Positions 17,314-27,493 of a stretch of DNA of 64,000 nt are shown in pieces; the stretch's first letter is position 1; every line of letters starts with the position of its first letter. The stretch is from Streptomyces erythrochromogenes. Its GTDB lineage: Bacteria; Actinomycetota; Actinomycetes; Streptomycetales; Streptomycetaceae. The position numbers and the translations under genes were made by a program. The stretch spans positions 5,945,501 through 6,009,500 of the forward strand of contig NZ_CP108036.1 in NCBI RefSeq assembly GCF_036170895.1, written 5' to 3'. The notes below the pieces were generated by a model. It saw nothing but the letters and a program-made list of their open reading frames with translations, was not told where the DNA came from and made no database searches.

Positions 17314-18676
17314 TCCCGGCCTCCGCTCGTTCCCGTACCGACGCGCGCGGTCCCGGCCTGTCGCCACAGCTCGCCGAAGGCCACCCCCGGGGTGGCGGCC
17401 AGCGCCGTCCAGCCCGCGTCGCGCAGCCTGCGCAGCCGCTCCTCCAGCGGGACCACGTCGTGCCCGGGCACGGGCAGTCCGCCCCAGGCCCCGGTGTCCA
17501 GTACGAAGGCCACCGCGCCGGAGGTGCGCTGGCGCATCTTGGCCGCCAGCTCGGTCTGTACGTCGTCCAGGTCGCCGAAGAAGGCGATGAGGAGCCCGTC
17601 GCCGCCGCCTTCGCCGTAGCCGCCGCCGCGCACCGCGTCGTAGGCCCGGGAGAGCCCGGCGCCGTCGGAGTGCCCGACCACGGCGAGGGTGTCCATCATC
17701 AGCCCGGCGGCCTCCGCGGACTCCTGCCCGCCGGCGGAGAACCCGCCGCCGCCCTCGCCGGGCACCGCGTTGCCGGTGTCGGTGAGCAGGCGCGCGGAGA
17801 AGCCCTGTTCCAGGACGTGCACGAGGCTGGAGGCGGCCGCGGAGACGGCCCATTCGAAGGCGGAGTCGGGGCCCGCGCCGTCGAAGGCGAGGCGGCGGGT
17901 GTCGAGCAGGACCGTGGCCCTGCTGCGCTGGGGCTGTTCCTCGCGGCGGACCATCAGCTCGCCGTAGCGGGCGGTGGAGCGCCAGTGCACGCGGCGCAGG
18001 TCGTCGCCGCGCCGGTAGCCGCGCGGGATCACGTCGTCGTCGCCGGCCAGGGCCAGGGAGCGGCGGCTGCCGTCGCCGTAGCCGTTGGACTCGCCGGCCA
18101 GCCGGACCGGGGGCAGGGGTTCGGTGCGCGGTATGACGGTGAGGGTGTCGTAGGTGCTGAAGGAGCGCGTCAGTTCGACCAGCCCGAAGGGGTCGGTCAG
18201 CCGCAGCTGGAGCGGGCCCAGCGGGTAGCGGCCGCGCAGGTCGGAGCGGACCCGGTAGGACACCTCGCGGCGGCCGCCGGGCTCGACCCGGTCCAGGACG
18301 AACCGCGGGCGCGGGCCCAGTACGTAGGGCACCCGGTCCTGGAGCATCAGCAGGCCGGTGGGCAGCCGGGAGACGTTGTCCATGCGCAGCTGCACCCGGG
18401 CCTCGGCGCCCGCGGGCACCCGCCCGGGGGTCAGCCGGCGGCTGCCGGAGACCCGGTAGCGGGTGCGGTGCAGGGCGTAGACGCAGATCAGCGGCAGGAG
18501 GGCGAGGAGCAGGCCGACGCGCAGCAGTGCGCCCTGGCCGAGGACGTAGGCGCAGGCGGCCGCGGCGATCCCGGCGGCCACGAACGAGCGGCCGCGGGTG
18601 GTCAGCCCGGACAGCGAGGCGCGCAGTCCGCCGCCGTCTCCCGGGCCGCCGGCGCCGCGTGGGGCACCGGCGCCCA

Positions 18677-18677
<1 letters not shown>
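17310..18677 (-). CDS. DUF58 domain-containing protein
   Basis: A 455-aa protein with two N-terminal membrane helices (about residues 30-68). The DUF58 signature DDVIPRGYRRGDDLRRVHWR, running into STARYGELMVRREEQPQ, lies near residue 235. A von Willebrand factor A-like remainder carries RATVLLDTRR. Such proteins are always linked to MoxR ATPases and are thought to be metal-dependent adaptors of MoxR complexes. Its ATG begins on the last base of the moxR stop (TGATG) and its end overlaps tgpA by 4 bp, so the three genes are translationally coupled. Confidence 0.92.
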
Positions 18678-19687
<1,010 letters not shown>

Positions 19688-19824
19688 CTGGTTCTCCTCG
19701 GCCCATTTCTCAGGGCCGACGCCCTTGGCGCATGACCGGCCCACCCCGAAACACGGACACCGGACCCGGGGTTTCCCGGGGGGTGTCTTCCCGCATTCTT
19801 GACGGCGTCACGGCCTTGTGTCAC

Positions 19825-20376
19825 TCAGGAGCTGGGATCGATCTCCCGGAGGAGTCCGGTGTGCACGTCGAAGACGAAGCCTCGCACATCGTCCTTGTGG
19901 GGCAGGAACGGGTTGGTGCGCACGCGCTGCATGGACTGGCGGACGTCCTGGTCGACGTCGCGGAAGGCCTCGACGGCCCAGGCGGGACGCTGGCCGACCT
20001 CGTCCTCCAGCTCGTGGCGGAAGTCCTCGGTCAGACGTTCCAGACCGCAGCCGGTGTGGTGGATGAGTATCACCGTGCGGGTGCCGAGGGCCCGCTGGCT
20101 GATGGTGAGGGAGCGGATGGTGTCGTCGGTGACCACACCGCCCGCGTTGCGGATGGTGTGGCAGTCGCCGAGCTCCAGGCCGAGTGCGGCGTGCAGGTCG
20201 AGGCGGGCGTCCATGCAGGCCACGATGGCCACGTGGAGGACCGGGCGGGCGTCCATGCCGGGGTCGGCGAACTTGGCGGCGTAGCGCTGATTCGCCTCGA
20301 CCAGCCGGTCGGTGACGGATCCGCCGACGGATGCCTCGGGTGCGGAGTCTGCAGGCAGGGATGCGGAAGTCGTCAT
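19825..20376 (-). CDS. Beta-class carbonic anhydrase
   Basis: A 183-aa zinc enzyme that interconverts CO2 and bicarbonate. The family zinc site is visible: ACMDAR (Cys and the Asp-Arg dyad) near residue 55, and IHHTGC (His and Cys) near residue 108. RNAGGVVTDDTIRSL lies between them. It is a short actinobacterial-type beta-CA. Start: ATG 20376 has no Shine-Dalgarno but TAACGT lies 7 nt upstream. An in-frame GTG at 20397 is less likely because it lies upstream of that -10. It stands between the tgpA operon and the division cluster and is divergent to rsmH. Confidence 0.92.
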   Translation of the reverse strand: MTTSASLPADSAPEASVGGSVTDRLVEANQRYAAKFADPGMDARPVLHVAIVACMDARLDLHAALGLELGDCHTIRNAGGVVTDDTIRSLTISQRALGTRTVILIHHTGCGLERLTEDFRHELEDEVGQRPAWAVEAFRDVDQDVRQSMQRVRTNPFLPHKDDVRGFVFDVHTGLLREIDPSS

Positions 20377-20383
20377 GGGTACG

Positions 20384-20389
20384 ACGTTA
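20384..20389 (-). promoter_or_regulatory. -10 hexamer TAACGT of the carbonic anhydrase gene
   Basis: TAACGT on the minus strand is followed by CGTACCC (7 nt) and the ATG. Leaderless transcription is the simplest reading. Confidence 0.5.
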
Positions 20390-20552
20390 GTGGTCACGGG
20401 CGGCGCCGTCCGGGCGTGAGGTTGGACAAAGAACGTCAACGGGGCTTGTTGTGAGCTAACCCACAGGGGTGGGCGGGGAGCGGCCGTCCGGGTGGTTCGG
20501 CATCATTTGCGGCTTCGGTCCGAGAGGCGCGTACGGCGCGCGGGCCGGTTCG

Positions 20553-20580
20553 TTGACCGCGGCGACCGTTGCACTAAAGT
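20553..20580 (+). promoter_or_regulatory. Promoter of the dcw cluster upstream of rsmH
   Basis: TTGACC, 16 bp, TAAAGT gives a good vegetative-type promoter about 155 bp before the rsmH start. The 360-bp gap 20377-20736 holds this promoter and GC-rich inverted sequences (GGCCGGAGCCCGGCC region, about 20591-20630), but no gene; in particular there is no mraZ. Confidence 0.6.
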
Positions 20581-20736
20581 GACGCGAACCGGCCGGAGCC
20601 CGGCCCTGACCGGCCGCCCGGCCACCGATGAAGACTCCGCGTGCGCGGCGCGTACGTACGGCCCGGCCCTCTTCCGCTCACCGGCCGGGGAGCGGGCGGT
20701 GCGTACGCCTGCCGCGCCGTTATCTGAGAGGGCGCT

Positions 20737-21696
20737 TTGACTAGCGAGTCCCGACATGTCCCGGTGATGCTCCAGCGGTGCCTGGACCTGTTGGCCCCGG
20801 CGCTGGAGAGGCCCGGGGCCGTCGTCGTCGACTGCACCCTCGGCCTCGGCGGCCACAGCGAGGCCCTGCTGACCCGGTTCCCCGAGGCGCGCCTGATCGG
20901 CCTCGACCGCGACAAGGAGGCCCTGCGGCTCTCCGGCGAACGGCTCGCCCCCTTCGGCGACCGGGCCACCCTCGTCCACGCGATCTACGCGGACCTCGCC
21001 GAGGTGCTCGACGGCCTGGGCCTCCCGGCCGTCCAGGGCATCCTCTTCGACCTGGGCGTCTCCTCCATGCAGCTGGACGAGGCCGACCGCGGGTTCGCGT
21101 ACGCGCAGGACGCGCCGCTGGACATGCGCATGGACCAGACGACGGGCATCAGCGCCGCCGAGGTCCTCAACACCTACGCGCCGGGCGAGCTCGTGCGGAT
21201 CCTGCGCCAGTACGGCGAGGAGAAGCAGGCCAAGCGGATCGTGTCCGCGATCGTCCGCGAGCGCGAGAAGGCCCCCTTCAGCAACAGCGCCCGGCTGGTC
21301 GAGCTCATCCGCGACGCCCTGCCCCAGGCCGCCAAGCGGACCGGCGGCAACCCGGCGAAGCGCACCTTCCAGGCGCTGCGGATCGAGGTCAACGGCGAGC
21401 TCTCCGGCCTGGAGCGGGCCATCCCGGCGGCCGTGGACCGGATCGCGGTCGGCGGCCGGATCGCGGTGCTCTCGTACCACTCGCTGGAGGACCGCCTGGT
21501 CAAGCAGGTCTTCTCGGCGGGCGCGACCTCCACCGCGCCGCCCGGGCTGCCGGTGGTGCCGGAGAAGTACCAGCCGAAGCTCAAACTGCTCACGCGCGGC
21601 GCGGAGCTGCCGACCGAGGAGGAGATCGCCGAGAACCGGCGGGCCGCCCCGGCGAGGTTCCGGGGGGTCGAACGCATCCGGGAGGCGCAACTGTGA
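20737..21696 (+). CDS. rsmH: 16S rRNA (cytosine1402-N4)-methyltransferase RsmH
   Basis: A 319-aa SAM methyltransferase (MraW) that modifies C1402 in the decoding centre. The N-terminal [17 protein letters not shown] is followed by SAM motif [15 protein letters not shown] (about residue 32). [20 protein letters not shown] lies near residue 105, and [14 protein letters not shown] and [13 protein letters not shown] are further family blocks. The start is TTG (preceded by GAGAGGG); the next in-frame starts lie inside the conserved HVPVML block. First gene of the dcw cluster. Its TGA overlaps the ftsL GTG. Confidence 0.95.
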   Translation: MTSESRHVPVMLQRCLDLLAPALERPGAVVVDCTLGLGGHSEALLTRFPEARLIGLDRDKEALRLSGERLAPFGDRATLVHAIYADLAEVLDGLGLPAVQGILFDLGVSSMQLDEADRGFAYAQDAPLDMRMDQTTGISAAEVLNTYAPGELVRILRQYGEEKQAKRIVSAIVREREKAPFSNSARLVELIRDALPQAAKRTGGNPAKRTFQALRIEVNGELSGLERAIPAAVDRIAVGGRIAVLSYHSLEDRLVKQVFSAGATSTAPPGLPVVPEKYQPKLKLLTRGAELPTEEEIAENRRAAPARFRGVERIREAQL

Positions 21697-22226
21697 CCAA
21701 GGCCGGGAAGGTCGCCACGCTGACCCGCGGGCAGGCGGCCCGCATCGGGCGGGCCCTCGGCGCCCGCCCGGCCCGGCCGCGGCCCGGCGGGCAGGCGGCG
21801 CGGATGCCGTTCGTCCTGCTGGTCGTGGCCCTGCTCGCAGGCGGCCTGATCAGCCTGCTGCTGCTGAACTCGGCCCTCAACGAGGGCTCCTTCCAGCTGA
21901 CCCGGCTGAAGAAGGAGACCACCGCCCTCACCGACGAGGAGCAGGCCCTCCAGCGCGACGTGGACGCCCACTCGGCCCCCGACGCCCTCCAGCGCCGCGC
22001 CCGGGAACTGGGCCTGGTCCCGGGCGGCAGCCCCGTCTTCATCGGCCCCGACGGCAAGGTCTCCGGCAGCGTCTCGGTGGCCGAGGCGCCGCCGTCGCCG
22101 ACCCCGACCCTCCCGGCCCCGCCGCCGGCCGGACCGGGCCAGCCCCCTGCCCCGACCGCATCCCCGGCGCCGGCCCAGCCCGCTCCCTCCGGTAGCCCGC
22201 AGTCCAGCCAGACCCCTGGAAGGTGA
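21693..22226 (+). CDS. ftsL: Septum-formation initiator FtsL
   Basis: A 177-aa bitopic membrane protein. Residues 1-32 are basic and cytoplasmic, the membrane helix [20 protein letters not shown] spans about residues 36-55, and an external leucine-zipper-like stretch [20 protein letters not shown] follows. The C-terminal half is Pro/Ala-rich and disordered. Position between rsmH and ftsI and the topology identify it despite low sequence conservation. The GTG overlaps the rsmH stop by 4 bp (GTGA). It is expected to bridge FtsQ/DivIC and the FtsW-FtsI synthase. Confidence 0.88.
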   Translation: MTKAGKVATLTRGQAARIGRALGARPARPRPGGQAARMPFVLLVVALLAGGLISLLLLNSALNEGSFQLTRLKKETTALTDEEQALQRDVDAHSAPDALQRRARELGLVPGGSPVFIGPDGKVSGSVSVAEAPPSPTPTLPAPPPAGPGQPPAPTASPAPAQPAPSGSPQSSQTPGR

Positions 22227-22251
22227 CGTCGTGACGCGGATCCCGTCTGAA

Positions 22252-22289
22252 CCGGCCTCGCCGGCGTTCGAGGCGCGGACGGTGGCCGG
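22252..22289 (+). repeat. Half-copy of an intergenic GC repeat between ftsL and ftsI
   Basis: The 63-bp spacer contains GCCTCGCCGGCG followed by TTCGAGGCGCGG, closely matching the right arm of the foldback element at 39433-39481 (GCCCCGCCGGCGATTGAGGCGCGG). The match suggests a degenerate or half-length member of the same repeat family inserted in the operon. Confidence 0.6.
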
Positions 22290-24311
22290 GTGAGCCCGCA
22301 GGAGCCGCCGCGGCGGCGGGTGCCCGGGCCGGCCAGGCCGTCGCGGCCCGGCGACCGGACCCGGGCCGCCGCCCGCCCGGCCTCGCGCCCGGCGACCCGC
22401 CGCCCCGCCGGCCCCCGCAAGCCGCACACCATCCGGCTCGGCAGCCCCCGGCCCCGGCTGCGCCTGGTCGGCGTCGGCCTGACCCTGGTCATGCTCGCCT
22501 TCGTCGTACGGCTGCTCCAGGTACAGGCCGTCGACGCCTCGTCCTTCTCCGCCGCGGCCTCCAAGAACCGCTACACCAACGTCAAACTGGCCGCCGAACG
22601 CGGCGAGATCACCGACCGCAGGGGCGTGGCCCTGGCCACCAGCGTCGACGCGTACGACATCACCGCCGACCCGAAGATGTTCACCCCGCAGGACAGCAAG
22701 GCCCCGGACGCCCCCGAGCAGGCCGCGGCCCTCCTCGCACCCATCCTCGGCAAGGACGCCAAGGAGCTCGCGGAGAAGCTCAGGACCAAGAACAGCCGGT
22801 ACGTGGTCCTCGCCCAGCGCCAGACCCCGCAGGTCTGGAACCAGATCAAGGACCTCAAGCGGGTCTTCTCGGAGAAGGCGAGCGCCGACAAGAAGAACAA
22901 CGCCCCCGGCGCCAACGTCCTGGCCGGCGTGTTCAAGGAGGACAGCAGCAAGCGCGTGTACCCCGGCGGGGACCTCGCCGCCGGGATACTGGGTTACGTC
23001 AACGCCGAGGGCAAGGGCGGCGGCGGGCTGGAGTCCGCCCTCGACAAGAAGCTGGCCGGCAAGGACGGGGAGATCACCTACGCCCAGTCCGGCGGCCGCA
23101 AGGTGCCCACCGCCGGCTCCAGCGAGAAGCCAGCCGTCCCCGGCGACGACATCGAGCTGACCATCGACCGGGACATCCAGTGGGCGGCGCAGAGCGCCAT
23201 CGCCGAGCAGGTGCAGAAGTCCGAGGCCGACCGCGGCTACGTCATCGTCCAGGACACCCGCACCGGCGAGGTGCTGGCCATGGCCAACGCCCCCGGCTTC
23301 GACCCCAACGACCTGACCCGGGCCAGCTCCGCCGCCATGGGCAACGCCGCGCTCCAGGACGTGTACGAGCCCGGCTCCACCGCCAAGGTGATGTCGATGG
23401 CGGCCGTCCTGGAGGAGAAGAAGGCGACCCCCGACACCCGCGTCGAGGTCCCCAACCGCCTGCACCGCGGCGACCGGCTGTTCAAGGACGACATCGACCA
23501 CCCGACCTGGTACCTGACCCTCAACGGGGTCCTCGCCAAGTCCTCCAACATCGGCACCATCCTGGCCACCGGCCAGCTCGGCCCCACCCAGCCCGAGGCC
23601 AACAGGGTCCTGCACTCCTACCTGACCAAGTTCGGCATCGGCCGGCCCACCGGCCTGAACTACCCGGGCGAGTCCCGCGGCATCCTCGCCGATCCCCAGG
23701 ACTGGTCCACCTCCCAGCAGTACACGATTCCCTTCGGCCAGGGACTCTCCCTCAACGCCATGCAGGCGGCCTCGGTGTACTCGACCATCGCCAACGGCGG
23801 GGTCCGCATCGAGCCGACGCTGGTCCGCGGCACCAAGGGGCCCGACGGCCGTTTCAACCCGGCCCCGGCACCCGAGCAGAACCGCGTGATCAGCCAGGAG
23901 ACCGCCAAGACCCTGGCCGAGATGCTCGAATCCGTCGTCGACGACCAGGAGGGCACCGGAACCAAGGCGAAGATCCCCGGCTACCGGGTCGGCGGCAAGA
24001 CCGGCACCTCCAACCGGGTGGATCCGGCCACCGGCCGCTACAAGGGCTACACCGCCTCCTTCGCCGGCTTCGCCCCGGCGGACAACCCGCGCATCACCGT
24101 CTACTGCGCCATCCAGAACCCCACGAAGGGCAGCTACTTCGGCGGCCAGATCTGCGGCCCCATCTACAAGAAGGTCATGGAGTTCGCCCTCAAGACCCTC
24201 CAGGTCGCCCCCACCGGCACCGCCCCCGCCGGGCTCCCCGTCACCTACGAGCCCGGCCCGCAGGCCGCCCAGCAGCCCGCCCCGCAGCCCACTCCGCAGC
24301 CCGGCCAGTGA
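22290..24311 (+). CDS. ftsI: Septal penicillin-binding protein FtsI (PBP3)
   Basis: A 673-aa class B transpeptidase that crosslinks septal peptidoglycan with FtsW. A Pro/Arg-rich cytoplasmic tail (1-50) and one membrane helix (LRLVGVGLTLVMLAFVVRLL) come first. The dimerisation domain starts with ERGEITDRRGVALA. The transpeptidase domain has SxxK in YEPGSTAKVMSM, SSN in LAKSSNIGTILA and KTGT in VGGKTGTSNRVD. A Gln/Pro tail ends the protein (QPAPQPTPQPGQ). The GTG start lies just after a repeat-derived spacer. Fourth-quarter residues are intact, so the enzyme should be functional. Confidence 0.95.
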   Translation: MSPQEPPRRRVPGPARPSRPGDRTRAAARPASRPATRRPAGPRKPHTIRLGSPRPRLRLVGVGLTLVMLAFVVRLLQVQAVDASSFSAAASKNRYTNVKLAAERGEITDRRGVALATSVDAYDITADPKMFTPQDSKAPDAPEQAAALLAPILGKDAKELAEKLRTKNSRYVVLAQRQTPQVWNQIKDLKRVFSEKASADKKNNAPGANVLAGVFKEDSSKRVYPGGDLAAGILGYVNAEGKGGGGLESALDKKLAGKDGEITYAQSGGRKVPTAGSSEKPAVPGDDIELTIDRDIQWAAQSAIAEQVQKSEADRGYVIVQDTRTGEVLAMANAPGFDPNDLTRASSAAMGNAALQDVYEPGSTAKVMSMAAVLEEKKATPDTRVEVPNRLHRGDRLFKDDIDHPTWYLTLNGVLAKSSNIGTILATGQLGPTQPEANRVLHSYLTKFGIGRPTGLNYPGESRGILADPQDWSTSQQYTIPFGQGLSLNAMQAASVYSTIANGGVRIEPTLVRGTKGPDGRFNPAPAPEQNRVISQETAKTLAEMLESVVDDQEGTGTKAKIPGYRVGGKTGTSNRVDPATGRYKGYTASFAGFAPADNPRITVYCAIQNPTKGSYFGGQICGPIYKKVMEFALKTLQVAPTGTAPAGLPVTYEPGPQAAQQPAPQPTPQPGQ

Positions 24312-24356
24312 CCCTCGGCCACGGCCTGCCCGCCAGAAAAGCGTGAGGCACCATCA

Positions 24357-26066
24357 GTGACAACGATCACCCCGAAACCCGGGAACCGACCGGCCGCCGC
24401 AGCCGAGGCCGGGCCCTCACTTCGCGGCCCGGCCGCCGCGCCCGGTACGCTCACCGCCGTGCCCCACGCTGATCAGCCCAGAACCACCCAGCAAGACGCC
24501 CCGGCAGCGCCGCCGGGAGCACCCAGGCCCGCGTCCGCCGCTCCGAGCCCGCTGGGCGAGCTGGCCACGCTGCTGGGCGTCCCGTCACCAGGCGCTGCGC
24601 AGATCACCGGGATCACGCACGACTCCCGTGCGGTCCGCCCGGGAGACCTGTACGCGGCCCTGCCCGGAGCCCGGACCCACGGTGCCGAATTCGCCGCCCA
24701 GGCCGCCGGCCTCGGCGCCGCCGCCGTGCTGACCGACCCCTCGGGCGCCGAACGCGCAGCGGCCACCGGCCTGCCGGTCCTGGCCGTCGCCGACCCGCGC
24801 GGCCGGATGGGCGAACTCGCCGCCGCGATCTACGGCCACCCCGGCGAAGGCCTGCTCCAGATCGGCATCACCGGAACGTCCGGCAAGACCACCACGGCGT
24901 ACCTCGTCGAGGGCGGCCTGCGCGCGGCCGGCCGCAGTACCGGTCTGGTCGGCACCGTCGAGATGCGCATCGGCGACGAGCGCATCAAGTCCGAGCGGAC
25001 CACCCCCGAGGCCACCGACCTGCAGGCCCTCTTCGCGGTCATGCGCGAACGCGGCGTCGAGGCCGTGGCCATGGAGGTCTCCAGCCACGCCCTGGTGCTC
25101 GGCCGCGTCGACGGCTGCGTCTTCGACGTCGCCGTCTTCAACAACCTGAGCCCCGAGCACATGGAGTTCCACTCCGACATGGAGGACTACTTCCAGGCGA
25201 AGGCGGAGCTCTTCACGCCCCGCCGCGCCCGCCTGGGCGTGGTCAACCTCGACGACGAGTACGGGCGCCGCCTCGCCAAGGAGGCCACCGTCCCGGTCGT
25301 CACCTTCTCCGCCGCGGGCGACCGGGCCGCCGACTGGCGCGCCGAGGACGTCGTCACCGGCCACATGGACTCCACGCTCACGCTGGTCGGCCCCGAGGGG
25401 CAGCGCGTGCGCGCCAAGGCCCCGCTGCCCGGCCCGTTCAACGTCGCCAACACCGTCGCCGCGATCGTCACGCTCGCCGCCGCCGGCCTCGACCCGCAGA
25501 CCGCCGCCGACGGCGTCGCCGCGGTCCCCGGGGTCCCCGGCCGGCTGGAGCGGGTGGACGCGGGACAGCCGTACCTCGCCGTCGTCGACTACGCGCACAA
25601 GACGGACGCCGTGGAGTCGGTCCTGCGCGCCCTGCGCGAGGTCACCACCGGCAAGCTGCACATCGTCCTCGGCTGCGGCGGCGACCGCGACACCACCAAG
25701 CGCGCCCCGATGGGCGCCGCGGCCGCCCGGTTCGCCGACGTGGCCGTCCTGACCTCCGACAACCCGCGCTCCGAGGACCCGCTCGCGATCCTCGCCGCGA
25801 TGTTCGGCGGCGCCGTGTCCGTACCGCCCGCCGAGCGCGGCACCGTCCTCGTCGACGCCGACCGGGCGGCGGCCATCGCCGCCGCCGTCGCGCGCGCCGA
25901 GCCCGGCGACACCGTGCTCGTGGCCGGCAAGGGCCACGAGCAGGGCCAGGACACCGCAGGGGTCGTCCGGCCCTTCGACGACCGCACGGTGCTCCGCGCC
26001 GCGATCGAACGCCAACTCGTGCTCGATCGAACCAACCAGGTCCGACAGGCCGAGGTGAACCAGTGA
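24357..26066 (+). CDS. murE: UDP-MurNAc-tripeptide synthetase MurE
   Basis: A 569-aa Mur ligase that adds diaminopimelate (LL-DAP in streptomycetes) to UDP-MurNAc-L-Ala-D-Glu. The ATP loop is GITGTSGKTTTAYLVEGG, with EVSSHALVLGRVDG and FNNLSPEHMEFH in the centre. VVDYAHKTDAVE and the DAP-recognition motif DNPRSEDP lie near residue 470. The first 65 residues are a poorly conserved Pro/Ala-rich extension. The GTG at 24357 has a GAGG site, but a second in-frame GTG at 24459 (535 aa) has TACGCT 7 nt upstream and may be an alternative leaderless start. Overlaps murF by 4 bp. Confidence 0.94.
   Translation: MTTITPKPGNRPAAAAEAGPSLRGPAAAPGTLTAVPHADQPRTTQQDAPAAPPGAPRPASAAPSPLGELATLLGVPSPGAAQITGITHDSRAVRPGDLYAALPGARTHGAEFAAQAAGLGAAAVLTDPSGAERAAATGLPVLAVADPRGRMGELAAAIYGHPGEGLLQIGITGTSGKTTTAYLVEGGLRAAGRSTGLVGTVEMRIGDERIKSERTTPEATDLQALFAVMRERGVEAVAMEVSSHALVLGRVDGCVFDVAVFNNLSPEHMEFHSDMEDYFQAKAELFTPRRARLGVVNLDDEYGRRLAKEATVPVVTFSAAGDRAADWRAEDVVTGHMDSTLTLVGPEGQRVRAKAPLPGPFNVANTVAAIVTLAAAGLDPQTAADGVAAVPGVPGRLERVDAGQPYLAVVDYAHKTDAVESVLRALREVTTGKLHIVLGCGGDRDTTKRAPMGAAAARFADVAVLTSDNPRSEDPLAILAAMFGGAVSVPPAERGTVLVDADRAAAIAAAVARAEPGDTVLVAGKGHEQGQDTAGVVRPFDDRTVLRAAIERQLVLDRTNQVRQAEVNQ
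24446..24451 (+). promoter_or_regulatory. Possible internal leaderless promoter in murE (TACGCT)
   Basis: TACGCT is followed by 7 nt (CACCGCC) and an in-frame GTG at 24459, the same geometry as the other leaderless starts in this window. It would produce a MurE lacking 34 residues of non-conserved leader. Confidence 0.35.
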
Positions 26067-27493
26067 TCGCCCTTTCCCTCGCCGAGATCGCCGACATCAC
26101 CGGCGGGCGGCCCCACGACATACCGGATCCGTCCGTACAGGTCACCGGTCCCGTGGTCTACGACTCCCGCGAGGTCGGGCCGGGCAGCCTGTTCGCCGCC
26201 TTCGTCGGCGAGCGGGTCGACGGCCACGACTACGCCGAACGCGCACTCGCCGCCGGCGCCGCGGGCGTCCTCGCGACCCGGCCCGTCGGCGTCCCGGCCA
26301 TCGTCGTCCCCGACGTGGTGGCCGCCCTCGGGGCGCTCGCCCGGGCCGTCGTCGCCCGCCTGGGCACCGACGTCGTGGCCCTCACCGGGTCCGCCGGCAA
26401 GACCTCCACCAAGGACCTCATCGCGCAGGTGCTCCAGCACCACGCGCCCACCGTGTGGACCCCCGGAAACCTCAACAACGAGATCGGCCTGCCGATCACG
26501 ACGCTGCGCGTCACCGAGGACACCCGGCACCTCGTCCTGGAGATGGGCGCCCGCGGCATCGGACACATCCGCTACCTCACCGGACTGACGCCCCCTCGGA
26601 TCGGTCTGGTGCTCAACGTCGGCACCGCGCACATCGGCGAGTTCGGCGGCCGCGAGCAGATCGCGCAGGCCAAGGGCGAGCTCGTCGAGGCGCTGCCGGC
26701 CGAGGCGGAGGGCGGCGTCGCCGTCCTGAACGCCGATGACCTGCTCGTTCGTGCCATGGCCGCGCGCACGAAGGCCCGTACGGTGCTGTTCGGCGAGGCC
26801 GACGACGCCGAAATCCGGGCCACGGAAGTCCGCATGACGGACAAGGGGCAGCCTTCCTTCACACTGCACACACCGACCGGGTGCAGCGACGTGACCTTGC
26901 GGCTGTACGGTGAGCACCACGTGTCGAACGCGCTCGCCGCGGCCGCCGTCGCCCACGTCCTGGGCATGTCCGTCGAGGAGATCGCCACCGCGCTCTCCGG
27001 GGCGGGCACGCTGTCGCGGTGGCGGATGGAGGTCACCGAGCGGGCGGACGGTGTGACGATCGTCAACGACGCCTACAACGCGAACCCGGAGTCCATGCGG
27101 GCCGCACTGCGCGCGCTCGCCGCGATGGGCGGTGGCGGCAGGGCGAACGGGGGGCGCACGTGGGCGGTGCTCGGCCCGATGGCCGAGCTCGGAGACGACG
27201 CTCTCGCCGAGCACGACGCGGTCGGACGACTTGTCGTCCGGCTCAACGTGAGCAAGCTCGTCGCGGTCGGGGGCAGGGAAGCCTCCTGGCTGCAACTGGG
27301 CGCATATAACGAGGGTTCGTGGGGTGAGGAGTCGGTGCTCGTGTCCGACGCGCAGGCGGCGGTCGACCTGTTGCGCAGTGAACTGCGCCCGGGTGACGTC
27401 GTGCTGGTGAAGGCTTCCAGGTCGGCCGGTCTGGAGCGGGTGGCGCAGGCCCTGCTCGAGGGCACTGTCGAGGGCGAGGTCACCGGCCGATGA
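26063..27493 (+). CDS. murF: UDP-MurNAc-tripeptide:D-Ala-D-Ala ligase MurF
   Basis: A 476-aa Mur ligase that adds D-Ala-D-Ala to complete the UDP-MurNAc-pentapeptide. The N-terminal substrate domain has GPVVYDSREVGPGSLFAAF. The ATP loop is ALTGSAGKTSTKDLIAQVL near residue 111. WTPGNLNNEIGLPI, LEMGARGIGHI and NDAYNANPESMRAAL follow, all typical MurF blocks. The GTG overlaps the murE stop and its TGA overlaps the mraY ATG (each 4 bp), so all three are translationally coupled. Confidence 0.95.
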   Translation: MIALSLAEIADITGGRPHDIPDPSVQVTGPVVYDSREVGPGSLFAAFVGERVDGHDYAERALAAGAAGVLATRPVGVPAIVVPDVVAALGALARAVVARLGTDVVALTGSAGKTSTKDLIAQVLQHHAPTVWTPGNLNNEIGLPITTLRVTEDTRHLVLEMGARGIGHIRYLTGLTPPRIGLVLNVGTAHIGEFGGREQIAQAKGELVEALPAEAEGGVAVLNADDLLVRAMAARTKARTVLFGEADDAEIRATEVRMTDKGQPSFTLHTPTGCSDVTLRLYGEHHVSNALAAAAVAHVLGMSVEEIATALSGAGTLSRWRMEVTERADGVTIVNDAYNANPESMRAALRALAAMGGGGRANGGRTWAVLGPMAELGDDALAEHDAVGRLVVRLNVSKLVAVGGREASWLQLGAYNEGSWGEESVLVSDAQAAVDLLRSELRPGDVVLVKASRSAGLERVAQALLEGTVEGEVTGR

